A stretch of DNA of 64,000 nt from Sacculina carcini (Eukaryota > Arthropoda > Thecostraca > Sacculinidae), in NCBI GenBank assembly GCA_916048095.2, contig OU696584.1:2101317-2165316 (forward strand). Reading direction: 5' to 3'. The notes under the pieces were generated by a model that was given only the letters and a program-made list of their open reading frames with translations, ran no database searches and was not told the DNA's origin. Below are positions 43,501-52,131 of the stretch, one piece after another. Within the stretch, counting starts at the first letter, position 1. Every line of letters starts with the position of its first letter. The translations under genes were made by a program, and so were the position numbers.

Positions 43501-44532
43501 TGTATGTACGGTGTTTGACAGTGGTGGCAAAAGTAGGGTATGGAAAGGAATGCAGTGATAGAAGTGATTACGTCAAAGTGGTCGTGCGTGTGATACAAGT
43601 ACAGATGTGTGTTTCCCGTGCCGGAGGTGTGTACGTGTTTGTGCATGTGTTCTGACGAGTAAATGTGTACTGTGTAGTCGTGCAGGTGCTGTGTGAAAAT
43701 GTCCACTTCCCTTGTTCCCATCCGTGCCGTCCAGTCCAGTTGCGATGTCATGCACAGTCGTTTCGCCTCCTCCTCAAACGAATTTGTTCTTTCCTCCAAC
43801 CTCTTCATGCCTTGGCGGTGTCGTGCACTTTTGTCTGTGTTGTTGTGTATGTATATGGCAGCTGCCAGAGCTCGTGGGAGGCAGTGAGTCCCGGCAATCC
43901 GAAAGAAACATTTCTTGTTGGTAAACCAGGACTTCACGTCCCCCTTGAGCTTTAGCCTAGCAGCGCCGTGAATGTCGATATCCATGGTTGATTGTTGTTT
44001 GATGTGTGTGACTGTGAGGTGTAATGTGGAGTTGTTGCTGATGAATGACGCGTTTGACTGTGTGATGGATTCGAGCCTTGAAACAAACAACCAAATTCAT
44101 TTTTAATTTGATTATTTAATCTCGTAAATAAAATCTAGTAAATAAAACTAAATAATAATACAAAAACGCTTACCTTTTTGACAAAAGTGACGAGTCGAAA
44201 TCTCTGACGCGCCGAGGCACCAGGTATGCGTCCTGCTTGTAGTCGGCGTTGCGCAGAGTAATGCCCACATAGTCGTCAGGGTCCACTCCTTGGAGCACCT
44301 GACCCACCACAGCGTCGATGGTCGCCTCAATTGAAGCAATTGCTCCAATGACGTTGTCGGGCTCCGTAAAGCTCAGCTCCAGGTGGTACGATTTTCCTTG
44401 AGCTCTGAATCGCCGAACGTACCTTGAGCTCACGTCTTGCAAAACACATCGAATATTGCTCACCTCGGCAGTTTCTCCACGCTTCATTGGCGAACCGTCG
44501 TCCTCATCACTCAACCGATGCTTTGAAGCCAT
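40503..44532 (-). CDS. POLB: Protein-primed DNA polymerase B (Polinton), one predicted intron
   Basis: Large frame open from 44,090 to 40,503, but without an ATG before 'MDIDIHGAAR' (43,985). A predicted intron (GT at 44,173, AG at 44,077; 97 bp) joins it in frame to an upstream exon starting at 44,532 ('MASKHRLSDEDDGSPMKRG'), giving a Polinton-typical N-terminus. Within the large frame, numbered from 44,090: OTU-like Cys70 ('HCLPRAL') and His171 ('DHFDVI'); Cys/His zinc fingers 188-294; exonuclease motifs 'YDFECM' (D314, E316), Asp390 and 'YCRDDV' (509-514); polymerase motif A 'DVCSLYP' (742-748), motif B 'KLCLNSQWG' (935-943) and motif C 'YCDTDS' (1049-1054). It copies element DNA from a protein primer. 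Intact. Confidence 0.9.
44077..44173 (-). other. Predicted intron in POLB
   Basis: Minus strand AAAAAG|GTAAGC at 44,174/44,173 and TTGTTTGTTTCAAG|GCTC at 44,077/44,076. Length 97, AT-rich interior, pyrimidine-poor but T-rich acceptor. Removing it fuses both exons in frame through an Arg codon. Confidence 0.6.
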
Positions 44533-44599
44533 CTCTCTCCGAAGCAATATGGCAGCAAATATAACAAACACGAAAAAACACTGGAGCACTAAAGACCGA

Positions 44600-44700
44600 C
44601 CCGCACGCAACAAACGATGAAACGAAATGATAGATGCGCACTGACTCGACAATTTATATACGCTGGATGATGACGTCAGCGCATGCGCAGTATATCAAAA
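44600..44700 (-). promoter_or_regulatory. Putative POLB promoter
   Basis: Reading toward POLB: a CTGCGCATGCGC palindrome (44,679-44,690), TGACGTCA (44,671-44,678), then TATATAAATT (44,660-44,651), about 120 bases before the ATG. The same set precedes the truncated POLB of Polinton B at 46,340-46,380. Confidence 0.55.
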
Positions 44701-44701
44701 A

Positions 44702-45941
44702 CATGCACACACCATGATACCGTGCTGACGCCTGCGCATGCGCAGTACATCAAACACATTCCCCGCCAGTCTGGCGCCATCTCAAGGTCACCTTGGATGA
44801 TGCAATACACACATCATGATACCGTGCTGAAGTCTGCGCATGCGCAGTTTAAACACACTTGATAAATATTTTTAAATCAACTTGTTTTAACACAATTAAT
44901 TAACATAACCTAATATAATATACCAAATACGCGCGCCACTAATGTATCATGTGCGCCACAAGTGTCTCACAAATCTATAAATTAATTTAATTCTCATAAC
45001 CAAATATAATAAACATTAATATACCTAATAGGCGTCACAATTTTATCATGTGCGCCACAAGTGTCTCACAATTCTATAAATTAATTAATTAGAATAACCA
45101 AATATAATAAACAGTAATATACCAAATACGCGTGCCACTATTGTATCATGCGCGCCACAAGTGTCTCACAATTCTATAAATTAATTAGCATAACCAAATA
45201 TAATAAACATTAATATGCGCGCCATAATTGTATCATGTGCGCCGCATTTGTCTCACAATTCTATAAATTAATTAGCATAACCAAATATAATAAACATTAA
45301 TATGCGCGCCATAATTGTATCATGTGCGCCGCATTTGTCTCACAATTCTCTAAATTAATTTAATTGTACACTCGTGCTTGCTCACTATATATACCACATT
45401 TAAACCATCTCTCTTGAACCTCTACAATGGCCGAACTGCGTAAGACTCTGCTCGAGCCCCGAGGACCTCGGTTCGAATCCCAGCCGGGTAAAAAACTTTC
45501 TTCACTCGACACTACACTCTACACACAAATAATCGAAATAAATAAGATGAATTAAATAAAATAAATTAAATTAAATAAATAAAGTAAATCAATAAAATAA
45601 ATAAATGAATTAATAAATAAATAAATTGATTCAAATATGTATAGATGTCGCTGCTGCGTTCACAGGTACCGACGCTCACCATAGATGGCACCACTTCCGG
45701 TCAGGTATAGGCGGCGCCACTGGTCAGGTATAGGCGGCGCCACTGGTTAGGTATAGGCGGCGTTACTTCCAGTATAGAGGGCGCAACCTGTGCAAAAATG
45801 ACGTCATAAGGGGGCGGAGCCTAAACCGTGCAAAAACCTGTGACGTCATAAGGGGGCGGGGCCTAAAGCGTGCCCCCCCCCCTCCCCCTCCCCACTTCCC
45901 CCACTCTGTGCAAATGTCACAAAGTGTCGCGGCCTACTACT
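44702..45941 (-). repeat. Polinton A right terminal inverted repeat
   Basis: 1,240 bp, reverse complement of 28,733-30,197 with fewer subrepeats. Ends CCTACTACT at 45,941 beside GTTAT. Confidence 0.9.
45418..45489 (+). other. tRNA-like unit with Pol III A and B boxes (right)
   Basis: A box TGGCCGAACTG at 45,428-45,438 and B box GGTTCGAATCC at 45,470-45,480, 31 bases apart. It is nearly identical to the left unit and again points outward. Confidence 0.7.
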
Positions 45942-46375
45942 GTTATGATAATTAGTTGTGTTAAAACAAGTTGATTTAAAAATAAAATGAAATAAATTTG
46001 TTTGTTTGTTTAAACGGGTTAGTCAGTCGGATAATGTTTTATACACTGCGCATGCGCAGACGTCAGCACGTTATCATGATGTGGGTATTGCATCAGCCAA
46101 GGCGACCTTGAGATGGCGCCAGACTGGCGGGGAATGTGTTTGATGTACTGCGCTGTTGATGACGTTGTATGATAAGAGTGCATGCAGGAGCGATGTACTT
46201 TTACGGTGTGATGGAATGCAGTGCTGACGTCAGCACGTTATCATGGTGTGTGCATTGCACCGAGGTCATGGGTACAGAGGGTCAGAGGAAAAGCAGTAAG
46301 CAGTGTATGATAAGAGTGCATGCAGGTGCATGTTTTTCATATACTGCGCATGCGCTGACGTCAACATCCATCGTA
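45942..46375 (+). repeat. Polinton B left terminal repeat, inner part and arm
   Basis: Begins GTTATGATAATTAG, then the AAAACAAGTTGATTTAAAAA block also present at 30,011-30,030, CTGCGCATGCGCAG near 46,047, GACGTCAGCACG units, and two copies of TATGATAAGAGTGCATGCAG (46,168 and 46,307). No gene. Confidence 0.7.
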
Positions 46376-49350
46376 TATAAATTGTCGAGGCAGTGCGCAT
46401 CTGTCATTTAGTTTCATCGTTTGTCGCGTGAGGGTCGGTCTTTAGTGCTCCAGTGTTTTTTCGTGTTTGTTTGATTTGCTGCCATATTGTTTCGGAGAGA
46501 GATGCCACGACTGCGGATCACCAACAAAATGCGTGAGGGAAGGTGCTCTGGTCCATTGTTCCGATTGTTATTTGAATTACATCTCAGCCTCTTGTTTCGC
46601 GGCCCACAAGAATGTGCGTTGTTGTGTGCGCCGTGGATGTCGTACTTGTGGTGACGTCACGTACAAATCGCACCAAAAAGCCATCATGTGTGTGGGACAT
46701 ACTTGTGTTCATTTTGTACGGAGCGGGTCGCGAAGCAGGATGTTTCCACCACCCCACACCGATGCTTTCTGCAGCCGCTTAAACCTGCTGCAATTAATCA
46801 AAAGCAATTGTATATTTTCTATGATTTCGAGTGCATGAATATCCCTGAAACTAACCGTCATGTTCCCAACTATTGCGTGTGTCAGATTTGTTGTTCTGCT
46901 TGCTTCGAGAATATCTCCGATCCTTGCTCTGTTTGCGGCACTAACCAGCATTAGTTTGTATTCTCCGGACCGAATACGCTGCAGGACTTTGGTCGATGGT
47001 TGTTTTCCCACGATCAAGCAAAAGTCATAGCGCATTACGCACAAGGCTATGACAACAACTTGGTCGTGGAATATGCGTTGAGTCAGGGAATGTTGCCAGA
47101 TCTCATAATGAACGGTCGAAAAATCCTCTCCATCAAATTTCCCAACTCCAAACTTCATTTCCTTGATTCGTTCAGTTTCCTGCCTATGCCTCTCGCTAAA
47201 TTTTCCAAAACTTTCAATATTTGTGTCCGCAAAGGTTTCTTTCCTCACACGATGAACACTCTTGATCACCAATCCTATGTTGGACCGTTCCCGACAGTCG
47301 ATATGTTTGATGCGGATCGTATGTCGGTCGACCAGCGTGCCGAGTATCTGACCTGGCATGCCAGTCAAGCTGGTCAGACATATGATTTCCGCCGTGAAAT
47401 GGGTGCATATTGTCGAGACGATGTCAATGTATTTCGTCTCGGCGCCATGCGTTTCCGTGACCAGTTCATCAGTGTCACGAAAACAGACCCGTTCCAGTGT
47501 GTCACATTACCATCTGCGTGCCACACTGTCTGGCGGTCAAAGTATTTGCGCAAAAACACTGTGGCTTTGGTTCCGAGTCAGCTGCACTACCGTCCAACGG
47601 GTAACTACTCTAAGAAATCGATCCAGTGGCTGGAGCTGGAGGCGTTGTCTCGCAGTATCAATATCCAGCACGCACTGAATTCTGGTGAAGCGTGTATTGG
47701 ACCGTACAAAGTGGACGGCTACGCCAAAGCGGGAGACCATCACCTGCTTTTCGAGTTTCTCGGGTGTTATTTCCATGGGCACGGGCACTCTGGTGAGTGT
47801 AGCAATAATAGCTTCAGCAAAAACTGCCGCTCGATGATGAACACCGGATGTCGGACACCAAAGCAGCTCTACGATCGCACACTACAACGCCTTGAACAAC
47901 TGGCCTCCCGGTCGGATACATAAGTAATTTCCATCTGGGAATGCAAGTACGACGCCATGATTGGGCACGACGAAACCAAACGTCGTTTCACCGAATCTGT
48001 GCGTCCTGTCGAGCCAATGAATGTTCGCGACGCACTGTACGGCGGAAGAACCGAGGTGTTTCGTCACTTGATAGAATGCTCTGAAACCGAAAAAATTTAC
48101 TATGTAGATGCTTGCTCACTCTATCCCTATATTCTAAAGTATGGCAAGTTTCCAGTTGGTCATCCCGAGTTTTTGTTTCGTCCTTCCGTTTCCGATTTCC
48201 ACAAGTACTTTGGCATTGTTCACTGTAGGATTCTACCTCCTCGCAGTATTCACCTCCCAGCCCTTCCGGCCCGAGTGAACGAGCGCCTCGTTTTTTCGTT
48301 GTGCAGGAGCTGTTCCGAGCAGCACGTTGGCGACGGCAAAGACTTCTGTACCGGTAGGATAGTGTGCGAGCACGATGATGAGCAGCGCAGTTTCACTTCC
48401 AGTTGGGTGTCGTTGGAAGTAGCAAAAGCTTTGAGCATGGGTTATCGTCTGTTGGAAATTTTCGAGTTTTGGCACTTTCCAGCCACCACTCAGTTCAATG
48501 ACGGCCGTGGAGGGTTGTTTGCCGGCTACATCAACAATTTTTATGCGTTGAAGGTGGCTACGGAGGGATATCCTGCTCACGTTCAATGTGACGCCGAGCG
48601 TGAAACGTATAGACGTGATATTGAACAGCATGAGTAGATTACCCTTCCGACTGTCGCCAAGAACCCAGGAATGAGAGCTGTGGCCAAGCTGTGCCTCAAC
48701 AGCCAGTGGGGCAAGTTGGCTCAGCGCTGCAACCTCGACCAGACCGAACTCGTCACTTCACGGCAGCGTTTCTTTGAGTTGATGGATGATCCAGCTCTGG
48801 ACGTCACGGCCTGTGATCTCATTCCTTTCCTGTCGGCCGACGCTTCAGAGGATGGTGACATTGACGAAGAGGACGCTGTCATGCGCATTACACACAAACA
48901 CAAGACAGACGAGACAGTCACTGGACCGCTTAGAACAAATATTATTCTTGCCTCCTTTGTTACTGCTCAAGCCCGCCTCTATCTGTATTCGTTCATGGAA
49001 AAGCTTCAGTCAAACCAAATAATTTATTGCGACACCGACAGCAAAATTTACCTTTCTGCGCCTACGCTTCCGCAAATTAACACTTGCCGCTTTCTGGGTG
49101 AAATGACGGACGAACTAACAGCTTTTGGTGCGGAGAGCCTTATTAATTCTGTAATCTGCTTGTCTCCCAAAAACTACGCTTTCACTGTGACTAACTCTGC
49201 TAACGAGGCATGCACCGTTATCAAAATGCGCGGAATAACACAGTCATACGCTACTAACCGACTAATCACTGCAGAAAGTTTCAAGTCCCTCTTGACAACC
49301 CGGGCACCCAGATTAAAGTACCCATTTAGACGTTTAAGAAAACGATAGAT
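46376..49350 (+). pseudogene. POLB: POLB of Polinton B, N-terminus deleted and frame broken
   Basis: 46,376-46,501 matches the POLB promoter and leader of Polinton A. It then jumps directly to the zinc-finger codons ('CHDCGSPTKCVREG'), so about 1.05 kb (first exon, intron, OTU-like part) is deleted. Further damage compared with A: a frameshift near 46,680, TAG at 46,952, TAA at 47,921, TAG at 48,635 and a frameshift near 49,300. Polymerase motifs remain readable ('SLYPYILKYG', 'LNSQWGKL', 'YCDTDSK'). Inactive. Confidence 0.9.
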
Positions 49351-49727
49351 TTTCACATTGTAACTGTAAGGGGGGAGAAGATTAATAGGATAGTTGCTAG
49401 CAAGAGGGGGGTGCTTCCCGACTACAGCACCTTTCCTCACGGGTACATGCACACACAGACACACTAACAAATGTATTGTTTTTGCCCATGATTTGTGTAT
49501 GATCAATTGTTTGCTTGCTCGCTTGTTGTGTTGTTGTGTATAAATATAAAATGATGCATAAACGTGTGTCATTCGAGCGGTAAGACGACAATATGTTGAC
49601 ATATATATCGGCAACTATACAGAATGTATGATAAACCTGACGTGAAACCGATGGCACATACACGTAAAGCTAACTATAAATACACGTAAAACTCTGCTGA
49701 ATCATCAGTGAGTCATACTAGGTGGCC

Positions 49728-50387
49728 ATGGAAACACGCGACGCCAGACTGGTCACACCCTTCACAATGATATTATCGGGTCCTTCAGGATCCGGCAAGA
49801 GTCGGTTTATAGCCGACATGCTGACTCGTTCTGATCAAGTGCTCACCACTCGACCAGATCATGTACTGTACTGCCATGGAAACGTGGCACCCGATCATAT
49901 TGGTAGTCACTTGGTCAACGAAATGCGACACGGACTCCCTACGCACGAGGAAATACAACGGTTGGCCGGTAAACTTAAACGCAGAAACGGGTGCATGGTG
50001 ATAATTGACGATATGCTGGAGGCGGTCGAAGGGTCGTTGGTACGCGACATGTTCACCAAAATATCCCGTCACGACAATATGAGTGTAGTGTTTGTCACTC
50101 AAAACACGTTTTTGAAATCGCCGAATTATCGTACAATCAGTTTGAATACAAATTATTACGTGTTTTTTCGCAACTTTTGCGATAAAACTCCGCTACGTGC
50201 ATTTGCTCAGCAGTACATGCCGGAAAACAGCAAGTTTATCATGGATGTGTACCACGATGTAATGCAGCTTTCGTATGGACATTTGCTGGTGGATTTGCGA
50301 CAACCAACCGACAACAGATTACGTGTGCACAGCAATGTGCTGGAAGAACCAATTATCGTGTACTTGGCGGCACTAAGGTATAAATAG
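49728..50387 (+). CDS. ATP: FtsK/HerA-like packaging ATPase, copy B
   Basis: 219 residues from the ATG at 49,728, with Walker A 'GPSGSGKS', Walker B 'CMVIIDDML' and 'FVTQN' all kept. It differs from copy A at only about a dozen residues (for example HTHDA/TRDA region, D for V near 'SRHDNM', FCD for FRD). It is open throughout although neighbours are broken, which suggests relatively recent decay of B. Confidence 0.9.
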   Translation: METRDARLVTPFTMILSGPSGSGKSRFIADMLTRSDQVLTTRPDHVLYCHGNVAPDHIGSHLVNEMRHGLPTHEEIQRLAGKLKRRNGCMVIIDDMLEAVEGSLVRDMFTKISRHDNMSVVFVTQNTFLKSPNYRTISLNTNYYVFFRNFCDKTPLRAFAQQYMPENSKFIMDVYHDVMQLSYGHLLVDLRQPTDNRLRVHSNVLEEPIIVYLAALRYK

Positions 50388-50421
50388 CCGTACACTTTGC
50401 CGACCAGTGTCATTTGCCAAA

Positions 50422-50679
50422 ATGTCTTTGGCGTTGAAACGTCGTTGGTCCACCATCGAAGCTCTTCCACGTCTCACGCATCGTCAACAAAAAGCCGTTC
50501 TCAACACGTACGACCCTGCTCTGATACGGGCTATTTGTGAAATTTGCAACAACGTTCTACAAGACCGTGTTCCTTTGGAAAAGAAACAAAAACGTCGTCT
50601 ATCCAAATACAAGAACATACTACGTAAATTGGGTGACAAACGTCCGTCACTGAAGAAAAAACAACGTCAAGTCACGTGA
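50422..50679 (+). pseudogene. Small conserved Polinton protein, C-terminus lost
   Basis: Starts as in copy A ('MSLALKRRWSTIEALP') and follows it through 'SLKKKQR', then a deletion junction replaces the last 18 residues with QVT and a stop. Truncated by the same event that removed the integrase core. Confidence 0.8.
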
Positions 50680-50939
50680 CAATGGCGACGCAGCACTTGG
50701 TTGATGTGAGAAAACCGCGTAAGCAGACGCCGAAATTACGCGTCGGCGATAAAGTGCGTCTCGCTCTACCGAAAACAATATTTGAGAAAGGCTATACGCA
50801 GACATTTTCCAGCGAGGTGTTTATCATATCGGCGATATGTACCCGTCGACCTGTACCAATGTACAAGCTGCAAGACACGAGCGGAAAGACAATAGCCGGA
50901 TCATATTTTCAGCAAGGGCTGGGGCGTGTTACTACGTAG
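50676..50939 (+). pseudogene. INT: Integrase C-terminal remnant
   Basis: Only the C-terminal about 85 codons remain ('ATQHLVDVRKPRKQTPKLRV' onward). The DDE core and the whole 38,729-39,310 equivalent are gone. In coordinates of A the deletion spans about 38,207-39,393 (about 1.19 kb), joining at ACAACG|T|CAAGTCACGTG. Confidence 0.9.
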
Positions 50940-51199
50940 ATGCTCTATCACAATATTGTTGACATTATGGTATCGGCGTTTATGCAATGTCAGCATGCTC
51001 GACATGTGCTTTGCTTCTCGGTGCTGAGTCAGCGACTGACAAAGACATATACACAATGTAAAATGCATGATTTGTCAGCATACAGCCGCGCATACAATAA
51101 AATCGATGAATTGGATGAACAATAAAAGGATGATTTCAATCGCACTCAGTCATCAGTCGTTGTCACGGATTGTCAGTGCGTGCTTATTTGTCTTTTCTC
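50940..51199. other. Intergenic, Polinton B
   Basis: Matches the 37,700-37,934 spacer of copy A with an indel that shifts the upstream ATG frame. No gene. Confidence 0.6.
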
Positions 51200-51541
51200 A
51201 TGGATCTGTACGTGACAGTACGTATTGCGGCCCACACAGGGCCAAAGCTGCTTGTATGGTGGTGGCAACTGGCACCAGCGCCTCCGTCGCGACCACCGTT
51301 ACCGACGCCACCAACACCACCATCGACGCCACCACTGCCGTCACCAACGCCAACGCCGCCACCGCCGTCACCATCATCGACGCCGCCACCACCGTCACAG
51401 CCGTCACCATCGACGCCACCACCAACATCGCCGCTACATCATCCAGATTTTAAGGATGATGTAAACTTCAAAATCACAATTCCACCGGCGCCAGAAATTA
51501 CAAAGCACGAATTGGAGGATATTTTTGAGAGTGAGTATTGA
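51200..51541 (+). CDS. Proline-rich protein 2, copy B
   Basis: 113 residues from the ATG at 51,200 ('MDLYVTVRIAAHTG'). WWWQ and the acidic end ('KHELEDIFESEY') are kept, with small changes in the proline tract lengths compared with A. Open. The conserved length despite repeat differences supports a real gene. Confidence 0.6.
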   Translation: MDLYVTVRIAAHTGPKLLVWWWQLAPAPPSRPPLPTPPTPPSTPPLPSPTPTPPPPSPSSTPPPPSQPSPSTPPPTSPLHHPDFKDDVNFKITIPPAPEITKHELEDIFESEY

Positions 51542-51716
51542 TGTGAGTTTTGATGTGCTATTAATATTAACTAATGCTTGTTTTTGTGTACTAATAAATA
51601 CCAGCATTTCTGACAAGTGTTTCAGTCGAGTCGTTTTCGGTAAAAGTGTTGGACTATACACGTGTTTCGATAAACTATAAAAGACAACTATAAAAGTAAA
51701 CTATAAAAGGATTGTC

Positions 51717-52070
51717 ATGGATCGTCAGGGCATGGACCTTTACATTGTCACACGAATATCTAGTGGTAGTGCGACACCTGAAATATGTCGCTGGTGGTGG
51801 CAACCGACATCAACGCCACCAGTGTCCTCACCACCGCCAGTGTCCTCACCACCGCCAGCGCCACAGCCATTACCAACACTTTCACCACCAACACCATCGC
51901 CCCCACCGTCTTGGCCGCCAGCACTTTGGCCACGTCGACGACGACGACAACGACGAATTTGTCGTTTGATGCCATATAGACATCGACCGGCGACTCTGCC
52001 CCCGATACCAACGTCTCCCGATTTGTTTGAATCAGACGCTTCAACACACTTTGAAGATGATGATTATTAA
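51717..52070 (+). CDS. Proline-rich protein 1, copy B
   Basis: 117 residues ('MDRQGMDLYIVTRISSG'). 'EICRWWWQP', the Arg cluster and the acidic end are as in A; the proline tract has a local duplication (PPVSS twice). Open. Confidence 0.6.
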   Translation: MDRQGMDLYIVTRISSGSATPEICRWWWQPTSTPPVSSPPPVSSPPPAPQPLPTLSPPTPSPPPSWPPALWPRRRRRQRRICRLMPYRHRPATLPPIPTSPDLFESDASTHFEDDDY

Positions 52071-52131
52071 CAATTAACAATTAACAATTAATTAATAATT
52101 ATTTTTATTTTAATAACAGCGAGCACAGTGC

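Larger units (their letters stand above)
28733..45941 (-). mobile_element. Polinton/Maverick A, complete with both ends
   Basis: About 17.2 kb bounded by perfect AGTAGTAGG / CCTACTACT ends, flanked by GTTAT on both sides (28,728-28,732 and 45,942-45,946). It carries the Polinton core genes PolB, integrase, packaging ATPase, protease and major capsid protein. Most genes lie on the minus strand; one is on plus. It sits in the left terminal repeat of Polinton B: flanking sequences join to re-create TTTGGTTATGATAATTAG, which matches the corresponding repeat in A. MCP and one small gene carry stops, so this copy is not fully functional by itself. Confidence 0.95.

Noticed and set aside
43985-44090. 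PolB start within the large frame
   Set aside because: The first in-frame ATG (43,985) would discard conserved N-terminal residues; the leading TTG is an unlikely start, and the predicted intron explains the missing start better.
28727-45947. 6-bp target duplication for Polinton A, usual for Polintons
   Set aside because: GGTTAT on the left versus TGTTAT or GTTATG on the right match over only five bases when ends are AGTAGTAGG/CCTACTACT, so 5 bp (GTTAT) is reported.
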